DNA of 31,361 nucleotides from PFJX01 sp964646585 (GCA_964646585.1 CAZYEY010000220.1:1-31361); one strand, 5' to 3'. Shown: positions 1-9,200, counted from the stretch's first letter. Program-made: numbers and translations. Notes: generated by a model from the letters alone, not told the origin.

Positions 1-42
1 CTGGCCTTCATGGGCTTTGCGGGTCTGGGGGCGGGGGAGTAG
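1..42 (+). CDS. C-terminal end of an unidentified upstream gene (partial)
   Basis: An open frame enters from the left edge and ends at the TAG at 40-42, giving only 13 residues (LAFMGFAGLGAGE). This is too little to assign a family. The stop lies 5 nt before the ATG of the next small gene, whose ribosome binding site falls inside this tail, which suggests the two are co-transcribed and translationally linked. The reading frame is inferred from that arrangement; the segment could also be non-coding. Confidence 0.4.
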   Translation: MAFMGFAGLGAGE

Positions 43-47
43 GGGAG

Positions 48-233
48 ATGGCCACCTATCTGGTCACCATCGGCCTCATCCTGGCCATCCTGCTGTTTGG
101 CATCGCCGTCCAGCGGGCCTACCAGCGCTTCGCCCGCCGCCATCCGGAACTGGGCCCCTACCGGGACACCGGCAAGGGCTGTGGCTGCTGCTCCGGCGGT
201 TGTGGCTCGGGTTCCTGCTCCACGGGGCACTGA
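48..233 (+). CDS. Small single-pass membrane peptide with Cys-rich tail
   Basis: A 61-residue protein. Residues about 4-22 form one hydrophobic membrane segment, followed by a basic linker (RAYQRFARRH) and a Gly/Cys-rich tail with five cysteines (C45, C47, C48, C52, C57). The layout resembles small Cys-rich membrane proteins linked to metal handling or redox-complex maturation, such as the FeoB-associated or NqrM-like types, but the motif order matches neither closely, so no function is assigned. The ATG at 48 is supported by GGGGGAG at 33-39 with an 8-nt spacer. The overlapping frame starting at 17 is low-complexity and is taken as a shadow. Confidence 0.65.
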   Translation: MATYLVTIGLILAILLFGIAVQRAYQRFARRHPELGPYRDTGKGCGCCSGGCGSGSCSTGH

Positions 234-533
234 CCCCACCCGGCAGGGCTTGAATACCCCGGACTACCCGTGCCCAGGTACTTGGAGGACTGAAGAGCAG
301 GGTGTTTCGTCGTGGACATGAGAGATGGCCGCTGGGCTTCCAAGGGGAATGGGTGGCCCAACGTTGCATCGGCAGGAATCTGAGGCTTGTCGTGTTTTTT
401 TACAGTGGTTGGCTCCCGGGGTGAGTGACTGGATCCGCAGCTGTGCGGCCCCTGTCAGAGATGGCAGATAAATCAAAGGATTTGGCTTCCTGAGGAGGTA
501 TTGGGAAAGGAAGGCCGTACAGGCTTGAAGAGT
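234..533 (+). other. Intergenic region upstream of the first PEP-CTERM gene
   Basis: About 300 bp with no convincing coding frame. The only clear signal is the 17-bp site at 388-404. No strong intrinsic terminator for the upstream gene is visible. A purine-rich AGGAGG stretch near 493-498 resembles a Shine-Dalgarno sequence but has no start codon with an open frame behind it. Confidence 0.5.
388..404 (+). promoter_or_regulatory. Putative activator site (UAS), copy 1
   Basis: The sequence TGTCGTGTTTTTTTACA fits the 17-bp pattern TGTCG-N3-TTTTTTACA that recurs at 2075 and 2162. The ends TGT...ACA form a short inverted repeat, as expected for a dimeric regulator. Its centre is about 164 bp upstream of the predicted start of transcription of the first PEP-CTERM gene, a normal distance for a sigma-54 enhancer-binding protein. 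In exosortase/PEP-CTERM systems the PrsR response regulator is the obvious candidate; that link is inferred. Confidence 0.6.
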
Positions 534-549
534 TGGATTGCTTCTTGCT
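534..549 (+). promoter_or_regulatory. Sigma-54 (-24/-12) promoter of PEP-CTERM gene 1
   Basis: The sequence TGGATTGCTTCTTGCT matches the RpoN consensus TGGCACG-N4-TTGCW at the invariant GG and GC with the required 12-bp offset, plus the G at position 7 and the full TTGCT box. Transcription would start near 560, giving a leader of about 52 nt. No plausible sigma-70 pair overlaps it. Confidence 0.65.
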
Positions 550-566
550 TATGTAACCGCAGTTGG

Positions 567-585
567 TCTCGCCTTGCGGGCGAGA
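567..585 (+). promoter_or_regulatory. Hairpin in the 5' leader of PEP-CTERM gene 1
   Basis: TCTCGCC (567-573) and GGCGAGA (579-585) form a perfect 7-bp stem with a 5-nt loop, followed by AATTTT. It lies just after the predicted sigma-54 transcription start and before the AGGGAG ribosome site. It could stabilise the mRNA 5' end or act as a weak attenuator. The T-run is too short for a confident terminator call. Confidence 0.4.
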
Positions 586-611
586 AATTTTCCACTTTCT
601 AGGGAGATGTC

Positions 612-1214
612 ATGAAGACGATGAGAAACGTGGTGGGATGGATGTTTGGCGCGGCCGCGCTGCTCTCCACGGCGGCGGTCCAGGCGGGTGGCGGCTTGTC
701 GTACCCCGGCACCCTGCTTGGAACGCCGGGAGGGCAGGTCACGGCCACCTGGACCTTCGATGCCGGAGTCGATTACCCCTTCACTGGGGCAAATTTCTGG
801 ATGGAATATGACCCCGCCTCGATGGATCTGGTGGCCGGGGGGGCGAAGGTTGAGGCCGGAGGTACGGAGTATGACCTTTGGGATGTGCTCGACGATTTGT
901 CCACTATGGGCGCTGGCGTGTTGACGAACGTGTCGCCGGGAATGGTGGCGTTTTCCGTCTACCTGCCCGTGTCGCCCGTGCCCGTTGTCATCCCCGTGAG
1001 CGGGCCGGTGACCCTCAGCGCCACTTTCGAACTGAGCAACACTTTTACTGGTCCGGCGCTCATCAGATTCGGAGGGGCATTGGCGGGTGAGGCAGATGAG
1101 AGCCTGTTCGATGGGTCGATCCAGGTGACCACCGTCCCCGAGCCAGAGACCTGGCTGATGTGGCTGGGCGGCCTGGGTCTGCTGGCCTTGGGTCGTATCA
1201 GGCGCCAAGTCTGA
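612..1214 (+). CDS. PEP-CTERM sorting-domain protein with cohesin-like body
   Basis: A 200-residue exported protein. Residues 1-25 are a Sec signal peptide, with probable cleavage after AVQA. The last 26 residues are a textbook PEP-CTERM signal: VPEPETW, a hydrophobic helix and a basic RIRR end. This signal is recognised by exosortase in the inner membrane. The body follows a cohesin-like pattern: a GTPGG turn, alternating beta-strands, and a MEYDPASMDLV strand like the Y-D-P segment of cohesins. The ATG at 612 has AGGGAG at 601-606. The gene is monocistronic, between its own sigma-54 promoter and a terminator. Likely role: a surface or matrix protein in a biofilm or floc, possibly a docking partner for the giant protein downstream (inference). 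Confidence 0.88.
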   Translation: MKTMRNVVGWMFGAAALLSTAAVQAGGGLSYPGTLLGTPGGQVTATWTFDAGVDYPFTGANFWMEYDPASMDLVAGGAKVEAGGTEYDLWDVLDDLSTMGAGVLTNVSPGMVAFSVYLPVSPVPVVIPVSGPVTLSATFELSNTFTGPALIRFGGALAGEADESLFDGSIQVTTVPEPETWLMWLGGLGLLALGRIRRQV

Positions 1215-1235
1215 CTGGGATCGGGAACCGTGAGC

Positions 1236-1267
1236 ATGGCCTGGCGTATGCCAGGCCATTTTTGTTT
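1236..1267 (+). terminator. Rho-independent terminator after PEP-CTERM gene 1
   Basis: ATGGCCTGGC (1236-1245) and GCCAGGCCAT (1250-1259) form a perfect 10-bp stem with a GTAT loop, followed by TTTTGTTT. It separates this gene from the next one. Confidence 0.88.
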
Positions 1268-1320
1268 GCAGGCCCGTTTCCATGCGGATCGGGGACATGG
1301 TTTGTGCCGCAGGAGGGTGG

Positions 1321-2052
1321 ATGAGTAATGTCATGGTGACCCTGATCGTCCTAGTGGGGCTGGCCGCCCTGGCTGGCCTGTTCCTGTATCTGACCGTCCT
1401 CGATGCCGGCCGGTGGCGGAAGAAGCTGGATGCCGTGCTGACGCCGATCGGGTTTCTGCCGGCGGGCGAATCCGAAAAGAACGCCCTGGAAAAGCGGTTG
1501 CGAATCACCCATCCCCGGCATGACGGCAAGCGATTGTTGCTGCGTCTCTATGGCCGTCCGTCATCGACCGGGGATTGTCGGATCTATGTCTGCGACTACC
1601 GCTTTTCCAGCGCCAGCGGCAAGGCCAGGGGCGCGGCCTGGCTGCTGGTTTGCCTGGTTTCCGATGCATTGGCCCTGCCCAGGGTGCATGTCGAAGGCGT
1701 TCCCGCCTTGCCCAGCTGGATGAATACCCTCCAGGGCGCTTTGGCTGACGCCATGGATATTCCCGGTGCCAAGCGATGGATATTGGGCGACCAGGACTTC
1801 GACCGCCGCTATCGGGTCTTCCATTTCGAAGAGGGAGCCGCGCCTGCGTTGCTTCCCGCGCTTTCGGCCATTCTGCGGGAGACGCCTGGAGGGGTCGGCG
1901 TGGATATGGAGAAAGACACTTTGGTGCTGACCAGCATCGAGATCCTTGCCGATCGTGTACGCCAGGAGATCGACCCGCAAAAGCTGCTGGGCCTGATTCA
2001 TTGTGCGAGCAGGTTGCGAGAAGTGCTCGGTGAGGATCCCGGTCATCGGTGA
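1321..2052 (+). CDS. Uncharacterised single-pass membrane protein
   Basis: A 243-residue protein not assigned to a family. Residues about 5-27 are a strongly hydrophobic membrane anchor; the remaining 215 or so residues are soluble and mixed alpha/beta, with many Arg and Leu and no recognised catalytic motif. The start at 1321 is preferred because AGGAGG at 1311-1316 sits 4 nt upstream; the frame is open back to 1282, but no better ribosome site is seen there. Its place between two co-regulated PEP-CTERM genes is suggestive, but it has no visible sigma-54 promoter. Transcription may come from upstream readthrough or an unseen promoter. Confidence 0.7.
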   Translation: MSNVMVTLIVLVGLAALAGLFLYLTVLDAGRWRKKLDAVLTPIGFLPAGESEKNALEKRLRITHPRHDGKRLLLRLYGRPSSTGDCRIYVCDYRFSSASGKARGAAWLLVCLVSDALALPRVHVEGVPALPSWMNTLQGALADAMDIPGAKRWILGDQDFDRRYRVFHFEEGAAPALLPALSAILRETPGGVGVDMEKDTLVLTSIEILADRVRQEIDPQKLLGLIHCASRLREVLGEDPGHR

Positions 2053-2074
2053 CGGGCATGATGCGGAATCAGGG

Positions 2075-2091
2075 TGTCGCCTTTTTTTACA
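2075..2091 (+). promoter_or_regulatory. Putative activator site (UAS), copy 2
   Basis: TGTCGCCTTTTTTTACA, second copy of the 17-bp pattern. Its centre is about 195 bp upstream of the predicted start of transcription of PEP-CTERM gene 2. It lies 87 bp (about 8 helical turns) from copy 3, so both could be bound on the same DNA face by activator oligomers. Confidence 0.6.
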
Positions 2092-2161
2092 CGGATTGTC
2101 TCGATTCCGGGGGAATTCCGGCCAGGAATCATCGACTTGGTGAACATTGCGCAATTCCGAG

Positions 2162-2178
2162 TGTCGGGATTTTTTACA
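2162..2178 (+). promoter_or_regulatory. Putative activator site (UAS), copy 3
   Basis: TGTCGGGATTTTTTACA, third copy of the 17-bp pattern, centred about 108 bp upstream of the predicted start of transcription. The fixed TGTCG and TTTTTTACA halves with a variable three-base middle argue for a protein-binding site rather than a chance T-run. Confidence 0.6.
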
Positions 2179-2251
2179 TTATTTGCCGAACCTGCCCACG
2201 GTCGTTGACTTGTGGTCTGGTAAACCCCGATCTGGCGGGCCTACAACCATG

Positions 2252-2267
2252 TGGCCCGGTATTTGCT
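2252..2267 (+). promoter_or_regulatory. Sigma-54 (-24/-12) promoter of PEP-CTERM gene 2
   Basis: TGGCCCGGTATTTGCT matches TGGCACG-N4-TTGCW at all positions but one, with the exact GG-to-GC spacing. Transcription would begin near 2278, leaving a leader of about 24 nt before the ATG at 2302. No terminator with a T-run follows the gene, so this promoter may also feed the giant gene at 3209. Confidence 0.75.
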
Positions 2268-2301
2268 TGAGTAGAAAAAAGTGCGCCCAAGGAGACCGAA
2301 A

Positions 2302-2901
2302 ATGACTCTATATAAGCAGGCTTTGATCCTGGGTTCGGCGATGTGGCTTGCCACTTCCGGCGCCTACGCCTCAGCTCCGGAGATAGACTGGTCCATGACG
2401 GGGGGCGCGGGCGCGCCGGGTGACGTGGTCCATTCCACCCTGGTACTGAATATCTCGGGTTTCGACTTTGATTCCTTTACCTTGGATCTGGCCTACGATC
2501 CGCAGGTCATGACCTTCCTGACAGCCGCATCCACTGTGGCATTCAATGGCGTCACCATCCCCTTTGCCGCGCTACCGAACTTTTCTCCGCCCACGGGGAG
2601 CTTCGACGGGGTGGGCGACTGGCATGCGTATTTTTCTTCCTTCAGTCTCAACCCTGTTCCGGTGATCGGAAATCTGGTCTTGACGGGGGTGTTCCAGATT
2701 GCCGGGCCGGGCGCCGGATCCCCCATCCCGGGGGATTATCTGGTGCGGGCGAGCGGATCGGTGACCACCGACCTCGTTTATGAAGAGCGCTATTTCAATG
2801 CGCAAACCCTCGTCACAGTGGTGCCAGAGCCGGAGTCCTGGCTGTTGTGGCTGGGTGGTGTGGGATTGGTGGCATTGCGGCTCGCCCGCTCGCGCGGGTA
2901 G
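2302..2901 (+). CDS. PEP-CTERM sorting-domain protein with cohesin-like body (second copy)
   Basis: A 199-residue exported protein: signal peptide of about 23 residues, beta-rich body, and a 26-residue C-terminal PEP-CTERM signal (VPEPESW, hydrophobic helix, basic RLARSRG end). The body again shows a cohesin-like pattern, with GAPGD followed by a strand ending in LAYDPQVMTFL, which parallels the cohesin-like modules at the end of the giant protein. The ATG at 2302 is preferred over the upstream GTG at 2281 because AAGGAG at 2289-2294 has a 7-nt spacer and the signal peptide then begins MTLYK. It is a distant paralogue of the protein at 612. Probably envelope- or matrix-anchored after exosortase processing. 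Confidence 0.88.
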   Translation: MTLYKQALILGSAMWLATSGAYASAPEIDWSMTGGAGAPGDVVHSTLVLNISGFDFDSFTLDLAYDPQVMTFLTAASTVAFNGVTIPFAALPNFSPPTGSFDGVGDWHAYFSSFSLNPVPVIGNLVLTGVFQIAGPGAGSPIPGDYLVRASGSVTTDLVYEERYFNAQTLVTVVPEPESWLLWLGGVGLVALRLARSRG

Positions 2902-2951
2902 TTTTATCCCTTGGGCCGCGCACCAAGACGCGGGCTGATGGGTTTGGATGT

Positions 2952-2970
2952 TGAGTAACTGCTGAGTAAC
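2952..2970 (+). repeat. Tandem 8-bp direct repeat, 11-bp period
   Basis: TGAGTAAC occurs at 2952-2959 and again at 2963-2970, one DNA turn apart, directly before the GEMM-like structure. It could be an operator or chance. The second copy runs into the 5' strand of the predicted RNA. Confidence 0.35.
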
Positions 2971-3047
2971 CGATAAAGCCACACCCGCTGCGAGGCGGGG
3001 CCGGAAAACCACGGATCTCCCCAGTGTGGAGATGGCCGGGTTGCCAT
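2971..3047 (+). ncRNA. GEMM-I (cyclic-di-GMP-I)-like riboswitch candidate
   Basis: Several GEMM-I hallmarks occur in order. A 6-bp stem, CCCGCT/GGCGGG, is capped by a GCGA (GNRA) tetraloop (2984-2999). It is followed by CCGGAAAACCACGGATCT, close to the consensus ACGCAAAGCCACGGGTCT and keeping the central A of AAA. A second stem, ATCTCC/GGAGAT, leads to GGCCGGGTTGCC (3034-3045), the conserved 3' end with the ligand-pairing C. The 5' strand fits poorly: the residue aligned with ligand-contacting G20 is not G, and the closing helix P1 is weak. It may be a variant, a decayed copy or a chance match. It lies in the leader of a giant surface-protein gene, a classic place for c-di-GMP control. Confidence 0.45.
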
Positions 3048-3179
3048 GGCGGAGACAGACGTTATGGCGAAAGAGTGTATTGGGAGCGTTCCTGGCATGG
3101 GCGATGGCTCGGGCGGGACTCCCTGCCTACCCGTCTGTCTTCGTTCACCCCTGCTTGCCTTCAATTACGTTCAAACCAT

Positions 3180-3200
3180 GAGCCCTGCGGGCTCTGGAGG
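3180..3200 (+). promoter_or_regulatory. Hairpin abutting the ribosome site of the giant gene
   Basis: GAGCCC (3180-3185) and GGGCTC (3189-3194) form a 6-bp stem with a 3-nt loop, one base upstream of GGAGG (3196-3200). GGAGG is 8 nt from the ATG at 3209 but only 2 nt from the ATG at 3203, which decides the start. The stem could affect ribosome access. Confidence 0.4.
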
Positions 3201-3208
3201 GTATGACC

Positions 3209-6200
3209 ATGTTCGCGCTGCTGAATAAGACCTTCGAAAATTCCCAGAAATCCAACGTGGTGGACGCAGTGCTCAGTCGCCTGAACATGGGGGGGCTCCG
3301 GCGTCGTACCGGGCAGCGGGGCAACCCGCCCCAGCGTCGCAAGATCCTCTTCGAGAGCTTGGAGCCTCGTTTGCTCCTATCCGCAGATCTGTTGCCGGGG
3401 GCCGGGCAGGCGGCCCAGGCCGATCAGCAGACTCCCGAGTCTGCCTTCTCCCATACCGCGCATACACCCCAGATCAACTGGTCGGCGCAAAGTGTCATGC
3501 TGGATGCGCCGATCTACACCACTGGCGTGGTGAGTGATTTCGACCTGGATAATTTCAGTTCGCCCCTGGCGCCGGTGGGGCCCGCCGGGAGCCTGGCCTA
3601 CGCCGGCGGCGTGCAAGGCACGCTGGACTTCGATGGCGACTCGGATGTCCTGCAGATCGATCTGGACGGAGGGCAGGTGTTCACCCTGCGCTTCAAACCC
3701 TCCAGCCCCAGCCTGCAGGCCGGCATCGAAGCCTTCGACCCCAACGGCAATTCCCTGGGCTTCATGGAAGCCGCCAACCCGGGCGACAGCCTGGTCCTGC
3801 AGGTCCGCGCCGCTGCGACGACCGGCAGCTACAGCATCGATGTGACCAGTCTGGCCGGTGCCGGTGAATACACCGTGGAAATCTTCCTCAATGCTGCCGT
3901 GGAGGACGGGGATACCGATTACGACAGCCCCCAGGATATGGACTTCGCCTTCACTGCCCTGCTGGACAGCGGCGCCTCCCGGGGCGCGGTGGTCGGCGGG
4001 CTGAGCACTGCTTTGCCCGAGCGGACATTGGTGGAAGAAGACTTCCAGGACGACTATGCCTTCTGGAACGACGTGGGCAACGGCATCTGGCAGCTGCAAA
4101 GCGACAATGGGGATGCCTATATCATCCTGGACAGTAACGGTGGCTATGGCGACGACTACGATGCCTACCTCACCATGTACGCAGACCGGTATGCCACCGA
4201 GGAGTGGATCGACAACGGTGAAGGCGGGTATACCCGCTATACATATGACTCCAGCTTGAATCAGGCCACCTGGCGGGTGGATCTGACCGGCGCCACCCGC
4301 GCCGTGCTGAGTTTCGAGCAATGGGGTTACGATCTCAATGGTCACGGCTACTGGGGCGAGTTCTACGGCTCCGCCAATTTCGATGGCGTCGCCATCAGCG
4401 TGGATGGCGACCGTTGGGTGGTCATCCAGGATTTCGGTGCAATCAACGATTACAACCGCAATTCGTACAGCATCGATCTGGTGGCTGCGGTTGCCGGATA
4501 TGGCATCACCCTGGGGGCGGACACCCGCATCCGTTTCCAGTTTTATGACGCAGGCGCCAGCTATGAGGGGTATGACGGTGGCGAGGGGTTCTACCGCAAC
4601 TTCGACAACATCCGCATCACCACCGACCAACAGCAGATTCTGCTGACGCCCGCCTCGGTGATGTCGTCCGGCACCCAGGGCGCCGAATACTTCAACGACC
4701 TCAGCCTGCTTGCCGATGGCAACGTGCCCCCGGACGGCACCTACTGGGCCGACTACAGGAACGTGTATTGGCAAGGCCAGGAAGTAGGTGGCTATGGCGG
4801 CGCGGGCGAGTTGACTGCGACCGGGGGCGGGCTGGCCGGGCTCTACTTCGACATCGACCTGGGCAGCATCCAGCGGGTGGCCGATCTGGTCTTGTCCGTG
4901 GACTCCGATGACGACTATGCCGTGGACTATTCCACCGACGGTGAGAACTGGACCCGCCTGCTGGAGATCCGGTCCTGGTTCGGCGATGTGGGTTGGGGCA
5001 TGGAAACCTTCAGCACCTGGGACCAGAGCCCCGCGTATGAAGCCAACATCGACTTCAACCCGGTCATGACCCGCTACCTGCGCGTCTATGCCACTGGCGG
5101 CGATGGGAATTACGCCATCGGCGAAGTGCAGGCCTACGCTGACGCGCGGACCGATGCAGAGGACTGGTACAGCCTGACCCTGGACGCAGGAGAACTCGTC
5201 AGCTTCACCCTGAGCCATGAAAACCCGGCCGCTGGAACCGGCATGGTGCTGGAGCTGTATGACGGGGACCGCAATCTGGTGACCATCGCCACCCCCGGGA
5301 GTGGAGAGATCAACAGGCGCATCGAGAATTTCCGCACGCCCGCTGCGGGCACCTATTTCCTGAAGGTGGCCGGCGCGATTGGCGGTGAGTACAACTTGCT
5401 GGCGGTGAAGGCGGCCCAGTTCGGGCCTGTGAAAGCCGCCAGCACGGATCTGACGCTCACCCCCATTGTGTTGGACAAGCTGAATGCCGGCGGCCAAGGT
5501 GGGGGGACGATCAACGTCGCGGTGCTGAGTTCTGGGCAGGGCAGCTACGCCGATCAGGGTCTGCAGGCCATCGTCAACCAGCTCAACGACAGCGCGGCCT
5601 ACGATTTCCACGCCACCCTGGTGTCATCCACGGCCATTGATACGCTGCCGGAGATTTCCGCCTATGGGGCCGTCGTCTTGGGCGGCTCGCTCTATGACTA
5701 TGCCGAACTCAACAGCGTCGTCCCCGTGTTGCAAGCCTATGTGCAACAGGGCGGTGGCTTGGTCACCACCGGCTGGGCGTTGGCCGATGCCGGATTCGGT
5801 ATGGATAGCACCACCCGAAGCCAGTTCGACGCGGTGGTGCCCGTCAACACAACCACTTGGAATTGGAGCTACCACTACGATGTCACGGTCACGCCCACGG
5901 GAAGCAGCCCAATTGTCCAGGGTGTGGGCAGTTTCTATGTCGGCTACGACGGCGCTGCCTACAACTACGTCGAATATCCGGCCGCTTCGCCCCAAGTCGA
6001 TCCTGGTGCCACCCTGCTGGCGACGGTGGGCTCGATTCCGGTGGCCGCGGCCATGGAATTGGGAGCTGGCCGTTCCGTTTATCTCGGCCCCTCCTACGCC
6101 TACTACTACAGCTTTGGCAGTGGGTTGCGCACCGGCCATGCCGACCGCCTGCTGGAGCAGGCCGTGGCCTGGTCCGCCCAGCCCGCCAAACAGTACGCGG

Positions 6201-9200
6201 TCCAGGCCCTGGCCGGCGCCACCCTCACGGTCCGCCTGGATCTGATCGGCGCCGACGCCAACGAGCCCGCCAATACCCTCGTCCCGGTGCTGGAGTTGTA
6301 TGACAGCGCGGGCACGCTGCTGGACAGCGGCGACTTCCTCGTCTCCCACGAGGTTCTGGCCGATGGCCAGTTCACCATCAAGGTCAAGGGTGTGGGCGCC
6401 GGCGACTACCTGTTGCGGGTCAGCGGCAACCTGCCCGACGTGGCCCAGCCCTTGGAAGTCACCGGCTCCAGCCTGGACGGCTTGCCCGATTACAACGGGG
6501 ATGGCGTGGGCGACATCGCGTACTACCCCCCCTACGTAGACATCGACTTCTCCGCGCCGGTGCTGTTTACCAGTCTGGAAAGCTTCGACCTAGCCATCCA
6601 CTTCGACGATGGCCAGGGCAACATCGCCGACACCACGGCCAGCGGTTTCGCAATCCTTGGACCGAGTTCGATCCGCTTCTTCATCGGCAACGCCCTGTCC
6701 GGCGACGGCCAATACAACCTGACCCTGGCCTCTGGCGTCGTCACGGATATCCACGGCAACGCCAATTCGCCGTGGGAACTGGCCTTCAGGCGGGATGCCT
6801 CCGGCCCCGTGGTGGTCGCCAGCAACGTGGTGTCCGGCGACACGCGGGCACCCGGCGTCCAGATCTTCACTTTCACCTTCAACGAAGACCTGGATCCCAC
6901 CTATCTCGATCGTTGGGATGCGCGTCTGACCGAGACCCTGAGCGGTTGGGTGGCGGATCCCAACACCTTCTCCCTCAGCTATGACAGCGGCACCCGGACC
7001 GTCACCCTGCAGACGCCTGAACTGCAGGACGGCGAGTACGTCCTGACCCTCTATGGCGGCTACTACGGCTTCAAGGATCGCTTGGGCAATGCGCTGGATG
7101 GCGACGGCAACGGTGTCAATGGCGACGCTTTCGTCCTGAGTTTCTCGGTGGATACGCAGACTATGGCCTACCCGGCCATGGCTGCCCTGCCGCCTTTTGG
7201 TTCCCTGGTCTACGACCCGGTGATCGCCAACGTCATCAACGCCCCGGGGGATGTGGATAGCTACAACTTCCATCTGGACGGGGGCCAGACCCTGACGGCT
7301 ATCGTCCAGATCGCCCGTGATACGCCTGAACTGCAAATCGAGATTGCTCTCTTCGATCTCAACGACCCGGACAATCCGGTCGAACTGGATGTGGTCACCG
7401 GGGCGGTGGGGGAGGGCCTCGTGCTGCAGAACCGCCGGGATCTGGAAGGGCATTACCGTGTGGAAGTGCGCGGTCTGCAAGGCGTCGGCCGCTACACCTT
7501 CGCGCTTCTGCTCAACGCCGCCCTGGAAGAGGAAATGCTGGTCGGTCCCTATGGCAACGACAGCATCGGGACCGCCCAGGACCTGGAAGGCAGCGCCATC
7601 GACCTGGGCAACGGCGGCAGCCGCATGGCCGTGGTGGGGGGGCGCTGGGCCAGTTCCCGTGTGGGTGGAACCGTGTTCTTCGAGGACAACGGCCACTATT
7701 ACGAACTGGTCTCCGTCCCTGGAGGGTTGACTTGGGAAGATGCCCGGGCCGCCGCCGAGGCTCGGACCTACCGGGGCGCCAGCGGTCATCTGGCCACCAT
7801 CACCAGCGCCGCCGAGAACCTGTTCCTGACCCGTGTGTTCGGGGAGGGCGGCCTGGATGGGATGTACCTGGGCGGTTACCAGACCGATGGGTCCTTTGAG
7901 CCGGACGGTGGCTGGAACTGGGTCACCGGCGAGTTCTTCTACGGTTTCACCAACTGGGGGGACGGCGAACCCAACGATTGGGGTGACGAGAAATACCTGC
8001 AATACGCCCACGGCCTGGATGCCGAAGGCATGCGCTGGAACGACCTGGGTCTGAGCACGGGCGTATGGGGCTATGTGGTCGAGTACGAAAACGCCCATCA
8101 GGCCGATGACGACTATTACCGCATCCACCTGGATGCCAATCAGGTCACCACCATCGCCCTGGCATGGGTCGACGGAGATCCCGGCGATGATGTGACCCTC
8201 GAACTGATGGATGCTGCCGGCACCGTGCTGGCCCTGGGCGCGGAGAATTCCATCAACGCGGCGCGGGCGATCCGGGATTTCATCCCGGCGGGGGGGGGCG
8301 ACTACTACCTGCGCATCAGCGGCAACGCGCTGGGGGTGTACAACCTGGTGGTGACCCGGGGCATCGCCTTGGATCTGCCTTTCCGGAGTGGAAATGCGAT
8401 TCAGGACATCTCCCTCATGGGCGGGGTGCTGGGCAACAGTTCCATAGCCAGTGGTGGCGACCAGGCGGCGTATTTGTTCTCCACGAGCAACAGCGGTCCC
8501 TGGGGCAACTCCACCAATAACACTGCCATGAATACCGTGTTCGGTGCCGGCAATTGGGATCTCCTGCGGTTCGAGACAGTGAACGTGACGGATCTGCTGG
8601 CCCAGCACAACGTGATCTTCCTGGAAGGCAGCGATAGAAACGCTGACGAGTTGGAAGCCTTCCTCAACGCGAACATGACCTTGCTGCAGAACTGGGTCGC
8701 CCGGGGCAATGCCCTGTTCATCAATGCCGCGCCCAATGAGGGCGATGGCATGAGTCTCGGTTTCGGTGGCGTGACCTTGCGCTACAGCGATAGCAGTGGC
8801 ACGGGCACCATCGTCGATAGCAGCCACCCCATCTTCCAGGGACCCAATACCCCGGTCATCGCGACGTACATGGGTAGCAGTTTCACCCATGCATCGGTTT
8901 CTGGGGGCGGCATCACCCCGCTGATCCGGGATAACACCGGTGACGCCGTGCTGGCTGAACTGGCCTGGGGCAACGGTACGGTCTTGTTTGGCGGCATGAC
9001 CACCACCAACTTCCATAGTCCGCAACCTCAGGCGACCAACCTGCGCGCCAACATCCTGGCCTACGCGGCCAGCAAAGTGAAAGATGGAGGGACCTATGCC
9101 ATCCAAGTGGAAGCCGGTCAGGCATTGACCTTCACCGTCTCTCTGCCGGGCAGCGGCGCGGGCGAGCCCGCCAATGATCTGGTGCCCGGCCTCGAACTCA

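Noticed and set aside
354..368. Another -24/-12-like sequence, TGGCCCAACGTTGCA
   Set aside because: The GG-to-GC offset is 11 bp rather than the 12 bp that sigma-54 requires.
2049..2270. Small frame overlapping the UAS sites and the sigma-54 promoter
   Set aside because: No ribosome site and no recognisable protein; the DNA is explained by regulatory sites.
2916..2933. Terminator after PEP-CTERM gene 2 (CCGCG/CGCGG hairpin)
   Set aside because: The stem is only 5 bp with an 8-nt loop, and no T-run follows.
3080..3110. Possible sigma-54 promoter for the giant gene (TGGGAGCGTTCCTGGC, TGGCATGGGCGATGGC)
   Set aside because: The GG and GC are 13 bp apart in both and there is no TTGC box; no UAS copy is nearby.
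3203..3208. ATG at 3203 as start of the giant gene
   Set aside because: It is only 2 nt from GGAGG; the ATG at 3209 has an 8-nt spacer and is the better start.
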